This document shows, piece by piece, positions 27,087 to 37,542 of a stretch of DNA of 64,000 nt (the stretch's first letter is position 1; the number at the start of each line of letters is the position of its first letter). The translations under genes were made by a program, and so were the position numbers. Under the pieces are notes generated by a model that worked only from the letters and a program-made list of their open reading frames with translations, was not told the origin of the DNA and made no database searches. The DNA is from DTPS01 sp049591295 (GTDB lineage Bacteria; Acidobacteriota; UBA4820; DSQY01), in contig JBAWEQ010000130.1 of NCBI GenBank assembly GCA_049591295.1, forward strand, positions 32,306 to 96,305. The letters run 5' to 3'.

Positions 27087-30000
27087 ATGCAAAGGCGAAA
27101 ACTCTTCCTGTTCGCACTCGGGTTGGTGCTGACTCTCGCGCTGGTTCCTGGGCTCTTTGCTCAAGGGGCCAGCCCAGCGTCCTGCGGCACCATAGGCCCC
27201 ATCAACAACAACGACACGATCATCCTCAGGGGCAACGTGAACCCCCTCGCCCAACCCCAGGCGGACTACGGCTTCGCCGACCCGGCGCGGCCGATGGACC
27301 GGATCATTCTCACGCTGAAGATGAGCCCCAGCCGGCAGGCCGTTCTGGACCGCCTGCTGGCTGAGCAACAGGACCCGACCTCCCCGCGCTTTCATCATTG
27401 GATGAGCCCCGAGGAATTCGGCAGGCGCTTTGGGCCGAGCAGGGAAGATTTGGCCACCGTCACGCGCTGGCTGAAATCGCAAGGATTCACCATCGACGAA
27501 GTGGCCAAGGGACGCCTGTGGGTCAACTTCAGCGGGAGCGTGGCCGAGGTGGAGAGCGCCTTCCACACCGAAATTCACCGCTACTACGTGGCGGGGATGA
27601 TGCACCACGCCAACGCCACCGATCCCTCGATTCCGAAGGCCCTGTCGGGGGTGGTGGCGGGCATCGTCTCTCTCGACGACTTCCCGCGCCAGCCGATGAA
27701 CGCCGGCTTCCAGAAACTCTCCCCCCAGGATGCCGCCGCCGTTTACGCCAAGTACGGCAAGATCCTGCCCCAGTGGAGCGGCACCGCCAACGGCACCGCC
27801 GGGGTCTACGCCAGCCCCATCGACTGGGCCACCATCTATGACGCGAACGCCTCCTACAGCGCCAACGGTACCGGCACGGGCGTGACCATCGGCATCGTCG
27901 GCCGGACGAACCCCGGCACCACGAACTGGTCTACCTTCCGCAGCGTCCTGGGGCTGCCCGTGAACACCCCCACGATCATCGTCAACGGCACCAACCCCGG
28001 CGATCTCGGTGCGGGCGAGGACGGCGAGGCCGACCTGGACGCCGAATGGTCCGGCGGCGTGGCCCCGGGGGCGACGGTCAAGTTCGTGGCCTCCGCCTCG
28101 ACATCGAGCACGGACGGTGTCGATCTCTCGGCCCAATACATCGTGAACAACAACCTGGCGGACGTGATGAGCACGAGCTTCGGCTCCTGCGAGTCGGCCA
28201 TGGGGTCGGCCGAGAATACCTTCTACAATAACCTCTGGTCCCAGGCCGCCACGCAGGGCATCACCGCCTGCATCTCCACGGGCGACAGCGGTCCCGCCGG
28301 CTGCGCCGCTGGCAGCGCCACCACCGGCTCGGGCCAGTCGGGCGTGAACGGCCTGGCCTCCACGCCCTACGACATCGCCGTGGGTGCCACGCAACTCAGT
28401 AACTCCAGCAGCTATTGGAACGCCTCGGGTGCGGCCACCGGCTACATTCCCGAGACGCCATGGAACGAGAGCGGCACGGTCAGCGGCGGCTCCGGCCTAT
28501 GGTCCACGAGCAGCGGCGCCTCCAGCACCTATGCCAAGCCCTCCTGGCAGTCGGCGCCCGGCGTGCCGAGCGCCAGCCACCGTTACCTGCCCGACGTGTG
28601 CCTGGACGGCTCCGACATGTTCTTCGGGAACTACGGCATGCTGGTCTACACCCAGGGCGCGATGGCCACCACGGGCGGCACCTCGGCGGCCTCGCCCTCC
28701 TTCGCCGGCCTCATGGCCCTCGTGGTCCAGAAGTACGGCCGGCAGGGAAACGCGAACACCAAGCTCTACCAGCTCGGCACGGCCCAGTACAACGGGACGG
28801 GACCGGCCGTTTTCCACGACATCACCTCGGGCAACAACAACGTTCCGGGCTTGACGGGCTTCACCGCCGCCACCGGGTGGGACGAGGTTACGGGCCTGGG
28901 CACGGTGGACGTGGATGCTATGGTCAACAACTGGAACGGGACCACCGCGACCTACAGCATCTCGGGAACGGTGAGCGGTGCGGCGACCTCCGGGGTGACG
29001 ATGACCCTCAGCGGAGCGGCCAGCGCCACGACGACCACGGCCAGCGGCGGGACCTACAGCTTCGCGGGGCTCGCCAATGGCACCTACACGGTGACGCCGA
29101 GCAAATCCGGCTACACCTTCTCCCCCGCCAGCGCCTCCGAGACCATCAGCGGCGCCAACATCACGGGCGTGAACTTCACGGCCACGGCCGTGCCGACCTA
29201 CAGCGTCTCCGGGACCATCACCCTGAATGGCGCCGGTCTCTCCGGCGTCACCGTCTCCTTGGGCACCGCATCGGCCACCACCAGCAGCGCCGGCGCCTTC
29301 ACGTTGACGGGCTTCCCGAGCGGCACTTACACGGTGACACCGAGCCTGACCGGCTACACCTTCTCCCCTGCCAGCCAGTCGGTCACCGTCGGAAGCGCCA
29401 ACGTGACGGGCGTAAACTTCACCGCCTCCGTGGTCACGGGTCCCACGACCCTCTTCAGCGACGGGTTCGAGAGCCAGTTCACGGGGTGGTCTACGGCGCA
29501 GGCTTCGGGGACGGCGGGCGCCTGGACGGCCGTCACCTCCGGCCCCTATCCTTCGGCCTCTCCCCACGGCGGCTCCTACCTGGCCGACTTCAACTCTTAC
29601 ACCTCCGCCAGCGGCAGCGAGACGCGCCTCTACAGGACGGCGGGCTTCGCCATTCCCTCTTCCGCCAGCACGGTCACCTTGACCTTCTGGATGTACCACG
29701 ACACGGGGTATTCCAGCTCCAACGACCAGGTCCAGGCCCAGGTGTCCACCAACGGCAGCACGTGGACCAACGTGGGCTCCGCGGTGTCTCGCTACAACGG
29801 CAGCACGGGCTGGGCGCAGGTCAGCATCGACCTGAGCACTTACAAGGGCCAGTCGAGCGTACAGCTCGGCTTCCTGGGCATCAGCGCTTACGGCAACGAC
29901 TGCTACATCGACGATGTGGCGGTGGTGATGCAGGGCGGCTCGGCCACCTACGGCATCTCGGGAACGGTCTCTGGAGCCGTGACCAGCGGCGTGACCGTGA

Positions 30001-31934
30001 CCCTGAGCGGCGCGGCGAGCGCGACCACCACCACGGGCACGGGTGGCGCTTACACCTTCAGCGGCCTTGCCAACGGCGCCTACACCGTGACGCCGAGCAA
30101 GTCCGGCTATACCTTCTCACCGGCCAGCGCCTCAGAGACCGTGAACGGCGCTAATATCACCGGCGTGAACTTCACCGCCACGGCCAACCCTCCCGCCACG
30201 TACAGCATCTCCGGGACCATCACGCTGAGCGGCTCCGGCCTCTCGGGTGTGACGGTGACCGCGGGTTCGGCCTCCGCTACCACGAGCTCTGCGGGTGCCT
30301 ACACCCTTTCCGGGTTGGCTAACGGCACCTACACGGTAACGCCGAGCAAGTCCGGCTATACCTTCTCACCGGCCAACGCCTCCGAGACCGTGAACGGCGC
30401 CAACATCACGGGCGTCAATTTCACGGGCACGGCCAATCCACCCTCCACCTACACCCTCTCGGGAACGATCACGCTGAGCGGCGCGGGCCTCTCGGGCGTG
30501 ACGGTGACGGCCGGTACCGCGTCCAGCACGACCTCCAGCACGGGGGCCTACACCCTCTCCGGCCTCGCCAACGGCACCTACACCGTGACCCCGAGCCTGA
30601 GCGGCTACACCTTCTCCCCCGCCACCGCCTCGGAAACGATCAACGGCGCCAACCTGACGGGCGTCAATTTCACGGCCACGGCAAGCTCCGGCGGAACGGT
30701 CACGCTGCTGAGCGACGGCTTCGAGAGCGGCGGCTGGTCCTCGGCGCAAGTCTCCGGAACGGCCGGCGCTTGGACGGCAGCCACCTCCGGGACCTATCCC
30801 AGCGTCTCCCCCCACGGCGGCTCACACCTCGGAGATTTCAACTCCTACACCTCCGCCAGCGGCAGCGAGACTCGCTACTACCGCGCGGCGGGATTTGCCG
30901 TTCCGTCCAACACGACCTCGATGACGCTGACCTTCTGGATGTACCACGACACGGGCTACTCCTCGGACAACGACCGCGTGCAGGCGCAGGTTTCCACGAA
31001 CGGCAGCACGTGGACGAACGTCGGCTCGGCCGTCTCCCGTTATAACGGCACTACCGGCTGGGCGCAGATCAGTATCAGCTTGGGCACCTCCTACAACGCC
31101 GCGGCCAATCTGCAGGTGGGCATCCTCGGCATCAGCGCCTACGGGAACGACTGCTACGTGGACGATGTCGCCGTGGTGGCGCAGACCGGGACGCCGCCGC
31201 CCACCTATACGCTCTCGGGAACCATCACGCTCAGCGGCGCGGGTCTCTCGGGTGTAACGGTCACCGCGGGGACGGCCTCGGCGACGACCACTTCCACCGG
31301 CACCTACACGATTTCCGGCTTGGTGAATGGCACGTACACGGTGACGCCGAGCAAGTCCGGCTATGCCTTCACCCCGGCCAGCGCCTCCGAGACAGTGAAC
31401 GGCGTCAATATCACGGGCGTCAACTTCACCGCCGCGGTGGCCAGCGGTCCCGCAACCCTCTTCAGCGATGGCTTCGAAGGAACGGGCTGGTCCACGGCCC
31501 AGGTCTCCGGCACCGCGGGCGCCTGGACCATGGTGAGCTCTGGCACCTACCCCAGCGCCTCCCCACACGGCGGCTCCAAGATGGCCGACTTCAACTCCTG
31601 GACCTCCGCCAGCGGCAGCGAGACGCGCCTCTACCGGGCCTCCGGGTTCGCCGTGGCGACCAACTACACCACAGTGACCCTTACCTTCTGGATGTATCAC
31701 GACACTCAGTACTCCAGCTACAACGATCAGGTGCAGGTGCAGGTGTCCACCAACGGCACCACATGGACCAACGTGGGCTCGCCGGTCTCGCGCTACACCG
31801 GCTCCACCGGCTGGGCCCAGTCCACAGTGGACCTGAGCGCCTACAAGGGCCAGACCGTCTACCTGGCCTTCGAGGGCATCAGCGGTTACGGCAACGACGA
31901 GTACCTCGACGACGTAGGCGTCACCGCACAATAA
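27087..31934 (+). CDS. secreted modular S53 (sedolisin/pro-kumamolisin) serine-carboxyl peptidase with repeat tail
   Basis: The protein has 1615 residues from an ATG with GGAGG 8 bases upstream. Its parts are a signal peptide (1-25), a pro-kumamolisin activation domain (about 45-205) and the S53 catalytic domain (about 235-615). The catalytic E314/D318 pair sits in DGEADLDAEWSGG and S533 in GGTSAASPSFAG. The calcium-site region DITSGNNN...ATGWDEVTGLG closes the domain. The tail has six carboxypeptidase-regulatory-like beta modules (A, about 82 aa) and three 'FSDGFE...GWS' modules (B, about 165 aa, choice-of-anchor-J-like) in the order A-A-B-A-A-A-B-A-B. S53 enzymes are acid-active secreted proteases. 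A strong terminator follows. Confidence 0.93.
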   Translation: MQRRKLFLFALGLVLTLALVPGLFAQGASPASCGTIGPINNNDTIILRGNVNPLAQPQADYGFADPARPMDRIILTLKMSPSRQAVLDRLLAEQQDPTSPRFHHWMSPEEFGRRFGPSREDLATVTRWLKSQGFTIDEVAKGRLWVNFSGSVAEVESAFHTEIHRYYVAGMMHHANATDPSIPKALSGVVAGIVSLDDFPRQPMNAGFQKLSPQDAAAVYAKYGKILPQWSGTANGTAGVYASPIDWATIYDANASYSANGTGTGVTIGIVGRTNPGTTNWSTFRSVLGLPVNTPTIIVNGTNPGDLGAGEDGEADLDAEWSGGVAPGATVKFVASASTSSTDGVDLSAQYIVNNNLADVMSTSFGSCESAMGSAENTFYNNLWSQAATQGITACISTGDSGPAGCAAGSATTGSGQSGVNGLASTPYDIAVGATQLSNSSSYWNASGAATGYIPETPWNESGTVSGGSGLWSTSSGASSTYAKPSWQSAPGVPSASHRYLPDVCLDGSDMFFGNYGMLVYTQGAMATTGGTSAASPSFAGLMALVVQKYGRQGNANTKLYQLGTAQYNGTGPAVFHDITSGNNNVPGLTGFTAATGWDEVTGLGTVDVDAMVNNWNGTTATYSISGTVSGAATSGVTMTLSGAASATTTTASGGTYSFAGLANGTYTVTPSKSGYTFSPASASETISGANITGVNFTATAVPTYSVSGTITLNGAGLSGVTVSLGTASATTSSAGAFTLTGFPSGTYTVTPSLTGYTFSPASQSVTVGSANVTGVNFTASVVTGPTTLFSDGFESQFTGWSTAQASGTAGAWTAVTSGPYPSASPHGGSYLADFNSYTSASGSETRLYRTAGFAIPSSASTVTLTFWMYHDTGYSSSNDQVQAQVSTNGSTWTNVGSAVSRYNGSTGWAQVSIDLSTYKGQSSVQLGFLGISAYGNDCYIDDVAVVMQGGSATYGISGTVSGAVTSGVTVTLSGAASATTTTGTGGAYTFSGLANGAYTVTPSKSGYTFSPASASETVNGANITGVNFTATANPPATYSISGTITLSGSGLSGVTVTAGSASATTSSAGAYTLSGLANGTYTVTPSKSGYTFSPANASETVNGANITGVNFTGTANPPSTYTLSGTITLSGAGLSGVTVTAGTASSTTSSTGAYTLSGLANGTYTVTPSLSGYTFSPATASETINGANLTGVNFTATASSGGTVTLLSDGFESGGWSSAQVSGTAGAWTAATSGTYPSVSPHGGSHLGDFNSYTSASGSETRYYRAAGFAVPSNTTSMTLTFWMYHDTGYSSDNDRVQAQVSTNGSTWTNVGSAVSRYNGTTGWAQISISLGTSYNAAANLQVGILGISAYGNDCYVDDVAVVAQTGTPPPTYTLSGTITLSGAGLSGVTVTAGTASATTTSTGTYTISGLVNGTYTVTPSKSGYAFTPASASETVNGVNITGVNFTAAVASGPATLFSDGFEGTGWSTAQVSGTAGAWTMVSSGTYPSASPHGGSKMADFNSWTSASGSETRLYRASGFAVATNYTTVTLTFWMYHDTQYSSYNDQVQVQVSTNGTTWTNVGSPVSRYTGSTGWAQSTVDLSAYKGQTVYLAFEGISGYGNDEYLDDVGVTAQ
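28950..31931 (+). repeat. in-frame A and B module repeats of the S53 peptidase tail
   Basis: A modules: 28950-29190, 29193-29440, 29941-30193, 30196-30443, 30445-30690 and 31201-31446. B modules: 29441-29940, 30694-31199 and 31447-31931. Copies share long identical stretches such as GTYTVTPSKSGYTFSPA (A) and TLTFWMYHDTGYSS (B). High identity at the nucleotide level makes this a likely site of copy-number change or misassembly. Confidence 0.9.
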
Positions 31935-31958
31935 CCGAGCGATCGGCTCATCCTCTGA

Positions 31959-31988
31959 GGGGGGTACCTTCGGGTGCCCCCCTTTTCT
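31959..31988 (+). terminator. strong intrinsic terminator after the S53 peptidase
   Basis: GGGGGGTACC / GGTGCCCCCC form a 10-bp stem (31959-31968 with 31973-31982, one G-T pair). The loop is TTCG and TTTTCTTC follows. Confidence 0.92.
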
Positions 31989-32054
31989 TCGTTCGGCGGG
32001 GGAATGCCGCACCCCTTGCGGAACGATCCCCGGGGCGAGTAGCATACAAGACCC

Positions 32055-32144
32055 GGAGAGATGGCCGAGAGGTCGAAGGCGCCTGACTCGAAATCAGGTT
32101 TACCGGTAACGGTAACGGGGGTTCAAATCCCTCTCTCTCCGCCA
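32055..32144 (+). tRNA. tRNA-Ser (anticodon CGA)
   Basis: The 7-bp acceptor stem GGAGAGA pairs with TCTCTCC, followed by discriminator G and encoded CCA. The anticodon stem CCTGA/TCAGG encloses loop CTCGAAA, so the anticodon is CGA (reads UCG). The variable arm is long (TTACCGGTAACGGTAACGG region), as in serine tRNAs, and the T loop is TTCAAAT. It lies between the S53 terminator and tadA. No attachment-site duplication of its 3' end is seen in the window. Confidence 0.95.
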
Positions 32145-32243
32145 GAAACTAAAGGACTTACGCGAGGGCGGCCAGGGTGCCGCCTTTGGTCGTTTGGGGC
32201 GGGCCACACCTGGGCCGCGCCTTGAAGAGTTTGAGGAACCAGG

Positions 32244-32699
32244 TTAGGGCCGTCTTTCGGCGAAGAAGCGCCGGAGCAACAGGCGGGACTCCTCCTTGCA
32301 CAATCCGGAAGCCACGGGAAAGCGGTGGGGGTATCGCCCCTGGCGCCAGAACTCCTGAATCGCGGAGACGCCCCCGAATCGTGGTTCGGGACAGGCGTAG
32401 ACCAGGCCCCCGATGCGGGCGTGCACCATGGCGCCAAGGCACATGACGCAGGGCTCCAGGGTCACGTAAAGGGTGCACGACCCCAGGCCGCGGCGGCCCA
32501 GGGCGGCTAGCCCTGACTGGATGGCTTCCAACTCGGCATGGTCCAGGGGGCCGATCGACTCGCAGCGGTTTCGGCCGGTGAAGATGGCCCCTTTAGGGGA
32601 CAGGAGGGCCGCCCCCACGGGCACCTCCCCCTCGCGGGCGGCTCGATCGGCGAGGCCGAGCGCCAATCTCATGCACTCCTCGGGCGTGGGAAGGGACAT
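32244..32699 (-). CDS. tadA: tRNA-specific adenosine deaminase TadA
   Basis: The 151-residue protein starts at an ATG with GGAGG upstream; the longer frame to 32795 is not supported. Cytidine-deaminase-fold motifs are clear: zinc histidine and catalytic glutamate in DHAELEAI, zinc cysteines in EPCVMCLGAMVHARI. It deaminates wobble A34 of tRNA-Arg(ACG) to inosine. The gene faces away from the ribosomal cluster and shares the divergent region with the rpsL promoter. Confidence 0.94.
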   Translation of the reverse strand: MSLPTPEECMRLALGLADRAAREGEVPVGAALLSPKGAIFTGRNRCESIGPLDHAELEAIQSGLAALGRRGLGSCTLYVTLEPCVMCLGAMVHARIGGLVYACPEPRFGGVSAIQEFWRQGRYPHRFPVASGLCKEESRLLLRRFFAERRP

Positions 32700-32814
32700 G
32701 GCGCTCCTCCAGTCTTGGGCCCAGGGTAGGCCCCGAGCCTCCACGAGCGCAACGGGGGCCCTCCAAACCGCAAAATGTTGAGGTGGTCTCCCCAAAGTGC
32801 GTTTCCTTAGGGGG

Positions 32815-32843
32815 TTGACAGCATTGGGGAAGTCCGGTATGCT
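32815..32843 (+). promoter_or_regulatory. major promoter of the str-S10-spc-alpha cluster
   Basis: Perfect TTGACA (32815-32820), a 17-base spacer and TATGCT (32838-32843), 63 bases before the rpsL start. It is the best promoter match in the window and the only strong one seen before about 20 kb of ribosomal genes. Confidence 0.85.
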
Positions 32844-32905
32844 ATCCCGGCTTTTCCCCCTCGGGGAAGGCCCTCGTGCAAGGCAAACGCACTAAGGAGG
32901 ATGTT

Positions 32906-33280
32906 GTGCCGACCATCAATCAACTCGTGCGCAGGGGGCGCAAGGCGGTTCAGTACAAGACCAAGAGCCCTGCCCTTCAAGCGAATCCTCAGAAGCGCGG
33001 CGTGTGCACTCGCGTGTACACCACGACGCCCAAGAAACCCAACTCCGCCCTCCGGAAGGTGGCGCGCGTGCGCCTCACCAGCGGGATGGAGGTGACCACC
33101 TACATCCCCGGCGTCGGGCACAACCTCCAGGAGCACTCGGTGGTCCTCATCCGCGGCGGCCGCGTGAAGGATCTGCCGGGCGTGCGGTACCACATCATCC
33201 GCGGCAAGCTGGATACGACGGGCGTGGAGGCCAGGCGCCAGGCCCGCTCAAAGTACGGAGCGAAGCGGCCGAAGTCGTAA
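32906..33280 (+). CDS. rpsL: 30S ribosomal protein S12
   Basis: The 124-residue protein starts at GTG 32906, with AAGGAGG 7 bases upstream. It begins PTINQLVRRGR and carries the universally conserved TTTPKKPNSALRKVARVRL loop, where streptomycin-resistance changes map (K in PKKPNS is wild type), and the second site GVGHNLQEHS. It sits at the decoding centre. It is the first gene of the str operon, directly after the strong promoter. Confidence 0.97.
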   Translation: MPTINQLVRRGRKAVQYKTKSPALQANPQKRGVCTRVYTTTPKKPNSALRKVARVRLTSGMEVTTYIPGVGHNLQEHSVVLIRGGRVKDLPGVRYHIIRGKLDTTGVEARRQARSKYGAKRPKS

Positions 33281-33350
33281 GAGTTCCCTCGCCACCCGGG
33301 CCCCCAGGGGGGCCGTTGCTCTTTGAAAAGAGGGTAAGGAGCGATCAGGA

Positions 33351-33821
33351 ATGCCTAGGAAAGCCGTTGTCAGGAAAAGAGAAATTCCGCCGGACTCTGT
33401 GTACGGGTCGGTCCTCGTCAGCAAGTTCATCAACAAGATCATGCTGGAGGGCAAGAAATCCGTAGCGGAGTCCATTTTTTATGGGGCCATGGACATCATC
33501 AAGGAGAAGGCCGGCGAGGACCCACTCAAGGTCTTCCAAAAGGCCCTCGAAAACGTGAAGCCCGTCCTTGAGGTGAAGTCCAGGCGCGTGGGCGGCGCTA
33601 CCTACCAGGTGCCCATCGAGGTACGCCCCGAGCGCAGACTCTCCCTCGCCTTCCGCTGGATCATCGAGTACAGCCGGAGCCGGAGCGAGAAGACGATGAT
33701 GGAGGCGCTGGCCGCCGAGGTCCTCGACGCGGCCAACAACCGCGGCTCCTCCATCAAGAAGCGCGAAGACACGCACAAGATGGCCGAGGCCAACAAGGCG
33801 TTCGCCCATTACCGGTGGTAA
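33351..33821 (+). CDS. rpsG: 30S ribosomal protein S7
   Basis: The 156-residue protein has the typical start MPRKAVVRKREI and hallmarks VGGATYQVPIEVRPERR and KREDTHKMAEANKAFAHYRW. It nucleates 3' major-domain assembly of 16S rRNA and in E. coli is the translational regulator of the str operon. The 70-base gap from rpsL contains a GGGCCC...GGGGGGCC run that could fold, but no clear S7-binding mimic was identified. Confidence 0.97.
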   Translation: MPRKAVVRKREIPPDSVYGSVLVSKFINKIMLEGKKSVAESIFYGAMDIIKEKAGEDPLKVFQKALENVKPVLEVKSRRVGGATYQVPIEVRPERRLSLAFRWIIEYSRSRSEKTMMEALAAEVLDAANNRGSSIKKREDTHKMAEANKAFAHYRW

Positions 33822-33830
33822 GGAGAAGGC

Positions 33831-35915
33831 GTGGCCCGTTCCGTCCCGTACGAACGACAAAGAAACATCGGCATCATGGCCCATATTGATGCCGGCAAGA
33901 CCACCACGACCGAGCGGGTGCTCTACTACACGGGCGTGAACTACAAGATGGGCGAGGTCCATGAGGGCACGGCCACCATGGACTGGATGGTGCAGGAGCA
34001 GGAGCGGGGCATCACCATCACCTCCGCGGCCACCACCTGCTTTTGGCGGGATCACCGCATCAACATCATCGATACGCCCGGGCACGTGGATTTCACGGCC
34101 GAGGTGGAGCGTTCCCTTCGCGTGCTCGACGGGGCCGTAGGTGTCTTCTGCGGCGTGGCGGGGGTGGAGCCTCAGTCCGAAACGGTGTGGCGCCAGGCCG
34201 ACAAGTACAAGGTGCCGCGCATCGCCTTCGTGAACAAAATGGACCGGCAGGGCGCCGACTTCGAGCGCGCGCTCAAGATGATGGACGAGCGCCTGCACGC
34301 CCGCCCCGTGGCACTTTTCCTTCCGTGGGGCTCGGAAGACTCCCTGGTGGGCGTCATCGACCTCCTCCAGATGAAGGCGATCCGCTGGGAGGACGACACT
34401 CTCGGTGCGAAGTACGAGGTGACCGAGATCCCCGGTGAGTATGTGGAGAAGGCCAAGGCCTTCCGCGAGAAGCTCCTGGAGATGGCGTGCGAGGAAGACG
34501 ACGTTCTCATGCAGCGCTACCTGGACGGGAAAGAGCTGGATGACGTGGACGCCGTCAAGGCCGCCATCCGCAAGGGCGCCATCGCCATGCACTTCACGCC
34601 GGTACTGTGCGGCTCCGCCTTCAAGAACAAGGGCATCCAGCCGCTCCTCGACGCCGTGGTGGACTATCTCCCCTCGCCCGTCGAGGTTCCTCCCGTGAAG
34701 GGCATCAACCCCGACACGGACGAGGTGGAGGAGCGGAAGCAGCTTGACGAACAGCCCTTCTGCGCCCTCGTCTTCAAGATCATGACCGATCCCTTCGTAG
34801 GACAGCTGGCGTTCACGCGGGTCTATTCCGGCACCCTGCGGGCCGGCTCCTACGTCTGGAACGTGACGAAGAAGCGCCAGGAGCGCGTGGGCCGGCTCCT
34901 GAAGATGCACGCCAACAAGCGGGAGGAGATCGAGGAGGTGCGCGCCGGGGACATCGCCGCCATCGTGGGCCTGAAGGACGCGGTGACGGGCGAAACGCTG
35001 GCCACGAAGGATCACCCCATCATCCTGGAGTCCATGGATTTTCCCGCCCCCGTCATCTCCGTGGCCATCGAGCCCAAGACCAAGGCGGACCAGGAGAAGC
35101 TCTCCGCCGCCCTGGTCAAGCTCGCCAAGGAAGACCCCACTTTCAAGGTCCGGGTGGATTTCGACACCGGCCAGACCCTTATCTCGGGCATGGGCGAGTT
35201 GCACCTGGAGATCATCGTGGACCGCCTCACGCGGGAATTCGGGGTCCAGGCCTCGGTGGGCAAACCGCAGGTGGCCTACCGTGAAACGCTGACCAAGGAG
35301 GCCAAGGCCGAGGGCAAGTACATCAAGCAAACCGGCGGCCACGGCCAGTACGGCCACGTGAAGATCACCGTCGCGCCGCTCGGCGAGGGGGACGGCTTCG
35401 TATTCGAGAACGCCATTACCGGCGGCACCATCCCCAGGGAGTACATCCCGGCGGTGGAGAAGGGCATCGCGGAGGCGATGGAGACCGGCGTCCTGGCCGG
35501 GTTCCCCGTCAAGGACGTGAAGGTCTCCCTCTACGACGGCTCCTACCACGAGGTGGACTCTTCCGAGATGGCCTTCAAGATCGCCGGGTCCATGGCCTTC
35601 AAGGAGGCCGCGCGCTCGGCCTCGCCGGCGCTGATGGAGCCGGTGATGAAGGTGGAGGTGACGGTCCCGGAAAACTACATGGGTGACGTGATCGGTGATC
35701 TCAATTCCAGGCGCGGGAAGATCCACGGGATGGAATCGCGCGCCAACCTCCAGGTCATCACCGCCTACGTTCCGCTCTCGGAAATGTTCGGTTATGCGAC
35801 CTCGCTGCGCTCCCTCACGCAGGGCCGCGGCAATTACGTGATGCAGTTCGAGCACTACGAAACCACGCCGAAGCAGATCTCGGACGAGATTGTCGCCCGC
35901 GTGCAGGGCCGTTAG
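33831..35915 (+). CDS. fusA: elongation factor G
   Basis: The 694-residue protein has the usual length and domains. G1 is AHIDAGKTTTTERVL and switch I contains the canonical QERGITITSAATTCFW. G3 is DTPGHVDF and G4 is NKMD. The domain IV segment reads KYIKQTGGHGQYGHVK, and HDIII-V follow. The GTPase drives translocation. Its switch I is normal, in contrast with the neighbouring EF-Tu. It begins at GTG 9 bases after rpsG. Confidence 0.97.
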   Translation: MARSVPYERQRNIGIMAHIDAGKTTTTERVLYYTGVNYKMGEVHEGTATMDWMVQEQERGITITSAATTCFWRDHRINIIDTPGHVDFTAEVERSLRVLDGAVGVFCGVAGVEPQSETVWRQADKYKVPRIAFVNKMDRQGADFERALKMMDERLHARPVALFLPWGSEDSLVGVIDLLQMKAIRWEDDTLGAKYEVTEIPGEYVEKAKAFREKLLEMACEEDDVLMQRYLDGKELDDVDAVKAAIRKGAIAMHFTPVLCGSAFKNKGIQPLLDAVVDYLPSPVEVPPVKGINPDTDEVEERKQLDEQPFCALVFKIMTDPFVGQLAFTRVYSGTLRAGSYVWNVTKKRQERVGRLLKMHANKREEIEEVRAGDIAAIVGLKDAVTGETLATKDHPIILESMDFPAPVISVAIEPKTKADQEKLSAALVKLAKEDPTFKVRVDFDTGQTLISGMGELHLEIIVDRLTREFGVQASVGKPQVAYRETLTKEAKAEGKYIKQTGGHGQYGHVKITVAPLGEGDGFVFENAITGGTIPREYIPAVEKGIAEAMETGVLAGFPVKDVKVSLYDGSYHEVDSSEMAFKIAGSMAFKEAARSASPALMEPVMKVEVTVPENYMGDVIGDLNSRRGKIHGMESRANLQVITAYVPLSEMFGYATSLRSLTQGRGNYVMQFEHYETTPKQISDEIVARVQGR

Positions 35916-35930
35916 TCAAGGAGGCTGAGG

Positions 35931-37139
<1,209 letters not shown>

Positions 37140-37145
37140 GAGCTC

Positions 37146-37463
37146 ATGCTGAACGAAAAGATCCGGATACGCCTTTTGGCTTACGACTACTGGATCCTGG
37201 ACCGCTCCACCAAGGAGATCGTGGAGACGGCCAAGAGGACCGGTGCGAGGGTGAAGGGGCCGATCCCCCTGCCTACGGACCGAACCATTTGGACCGTCAA
37301 CCGGTCCCCCCACGTGGACAAGAAGTCCAGGGAACAGTTCGAGATGCGCACCCACAAGCGGCTGTTGGACATCTACGACCCCACGCCGCAGACCGTGGAC
37401 GCGCTCATGAAGCTGAACCTGCCGCCCGGGGTGGATGTGGAGATCAAGGCCTTCACGAAGTGA
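37146..37463 (+). CDS. rpsJ: 30S ribosomal protein S10
   Basis: The 105-residue protein has IRIRLLAYDYWILDRSTKEIVETAKRTGA and the GPIPLPT loop, followed by SREQFEMRTHKRLLDIYDPTPQTVDALMKL. It assembles in the 30S head and, as NusE, can join antitermination complexes. The ATG lies six bases after the tuf stop, so the str and S10 operons are fused here. The protein ends VEIKAFTK; homologues are of similar length. Confidence 0.97.
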   Translation: MLNEKIRIRLLAYDYWILDRSTKEIVETAKRTGARVKGPIPLPTDRTIWTVNRSPHVDKKSREQFEMRTHKRLLDIYDPTPQTVDALMKLNLPPGVDVEIKAFTK

Positions 37464-37478
37464 CACTGGCCCCCGGAT

Positions 37479-37523
37479 CCCCGCCGAACTGTGGGCGGGG
37501 CGGGCACGTCGCCCTCGGGCGAC
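37479..37523 (+). promoter_or_regulatory. two consecutive hairpins before rplC (candidate leader or processing site)
   Basis: Stem CCCCGCC/GGCGGGG (37479-37485 with 37494-37500) and stem GTCGCC/GGCGAC (37508-37513 with 37518-37523, loop CTCG) fill the 79-base rpsJ-rplC gap. There is no T-run. They may be a ribosomal-protein or RNase site; this is inference from structure and position. Confidence 0.35.
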
Positions 37524-37542
37524 CTCTGCTTGAGGAGAGATC

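Noticed and set aside
27000..28394. Long minus-strand open frames opposite the S53 peptidase (also 28497-29699 and 30822-32045)
   Set aside because: They mirror the codon periodicity of the real gene and have no recognisable domain or start signal.
32055..32144. tRNA-Ser as an integration site
   Set aside because: No duplicated 3' end, integrase or composition break follows it.
33345..35855. 836-residue open frame on the minus strand across rpsG/fusA
   Set aside because: It is an antisense shadow of GC-rich, highly conserved fusA; composition is His/Val/Leu-rich nonsense and there is no ribosome site.
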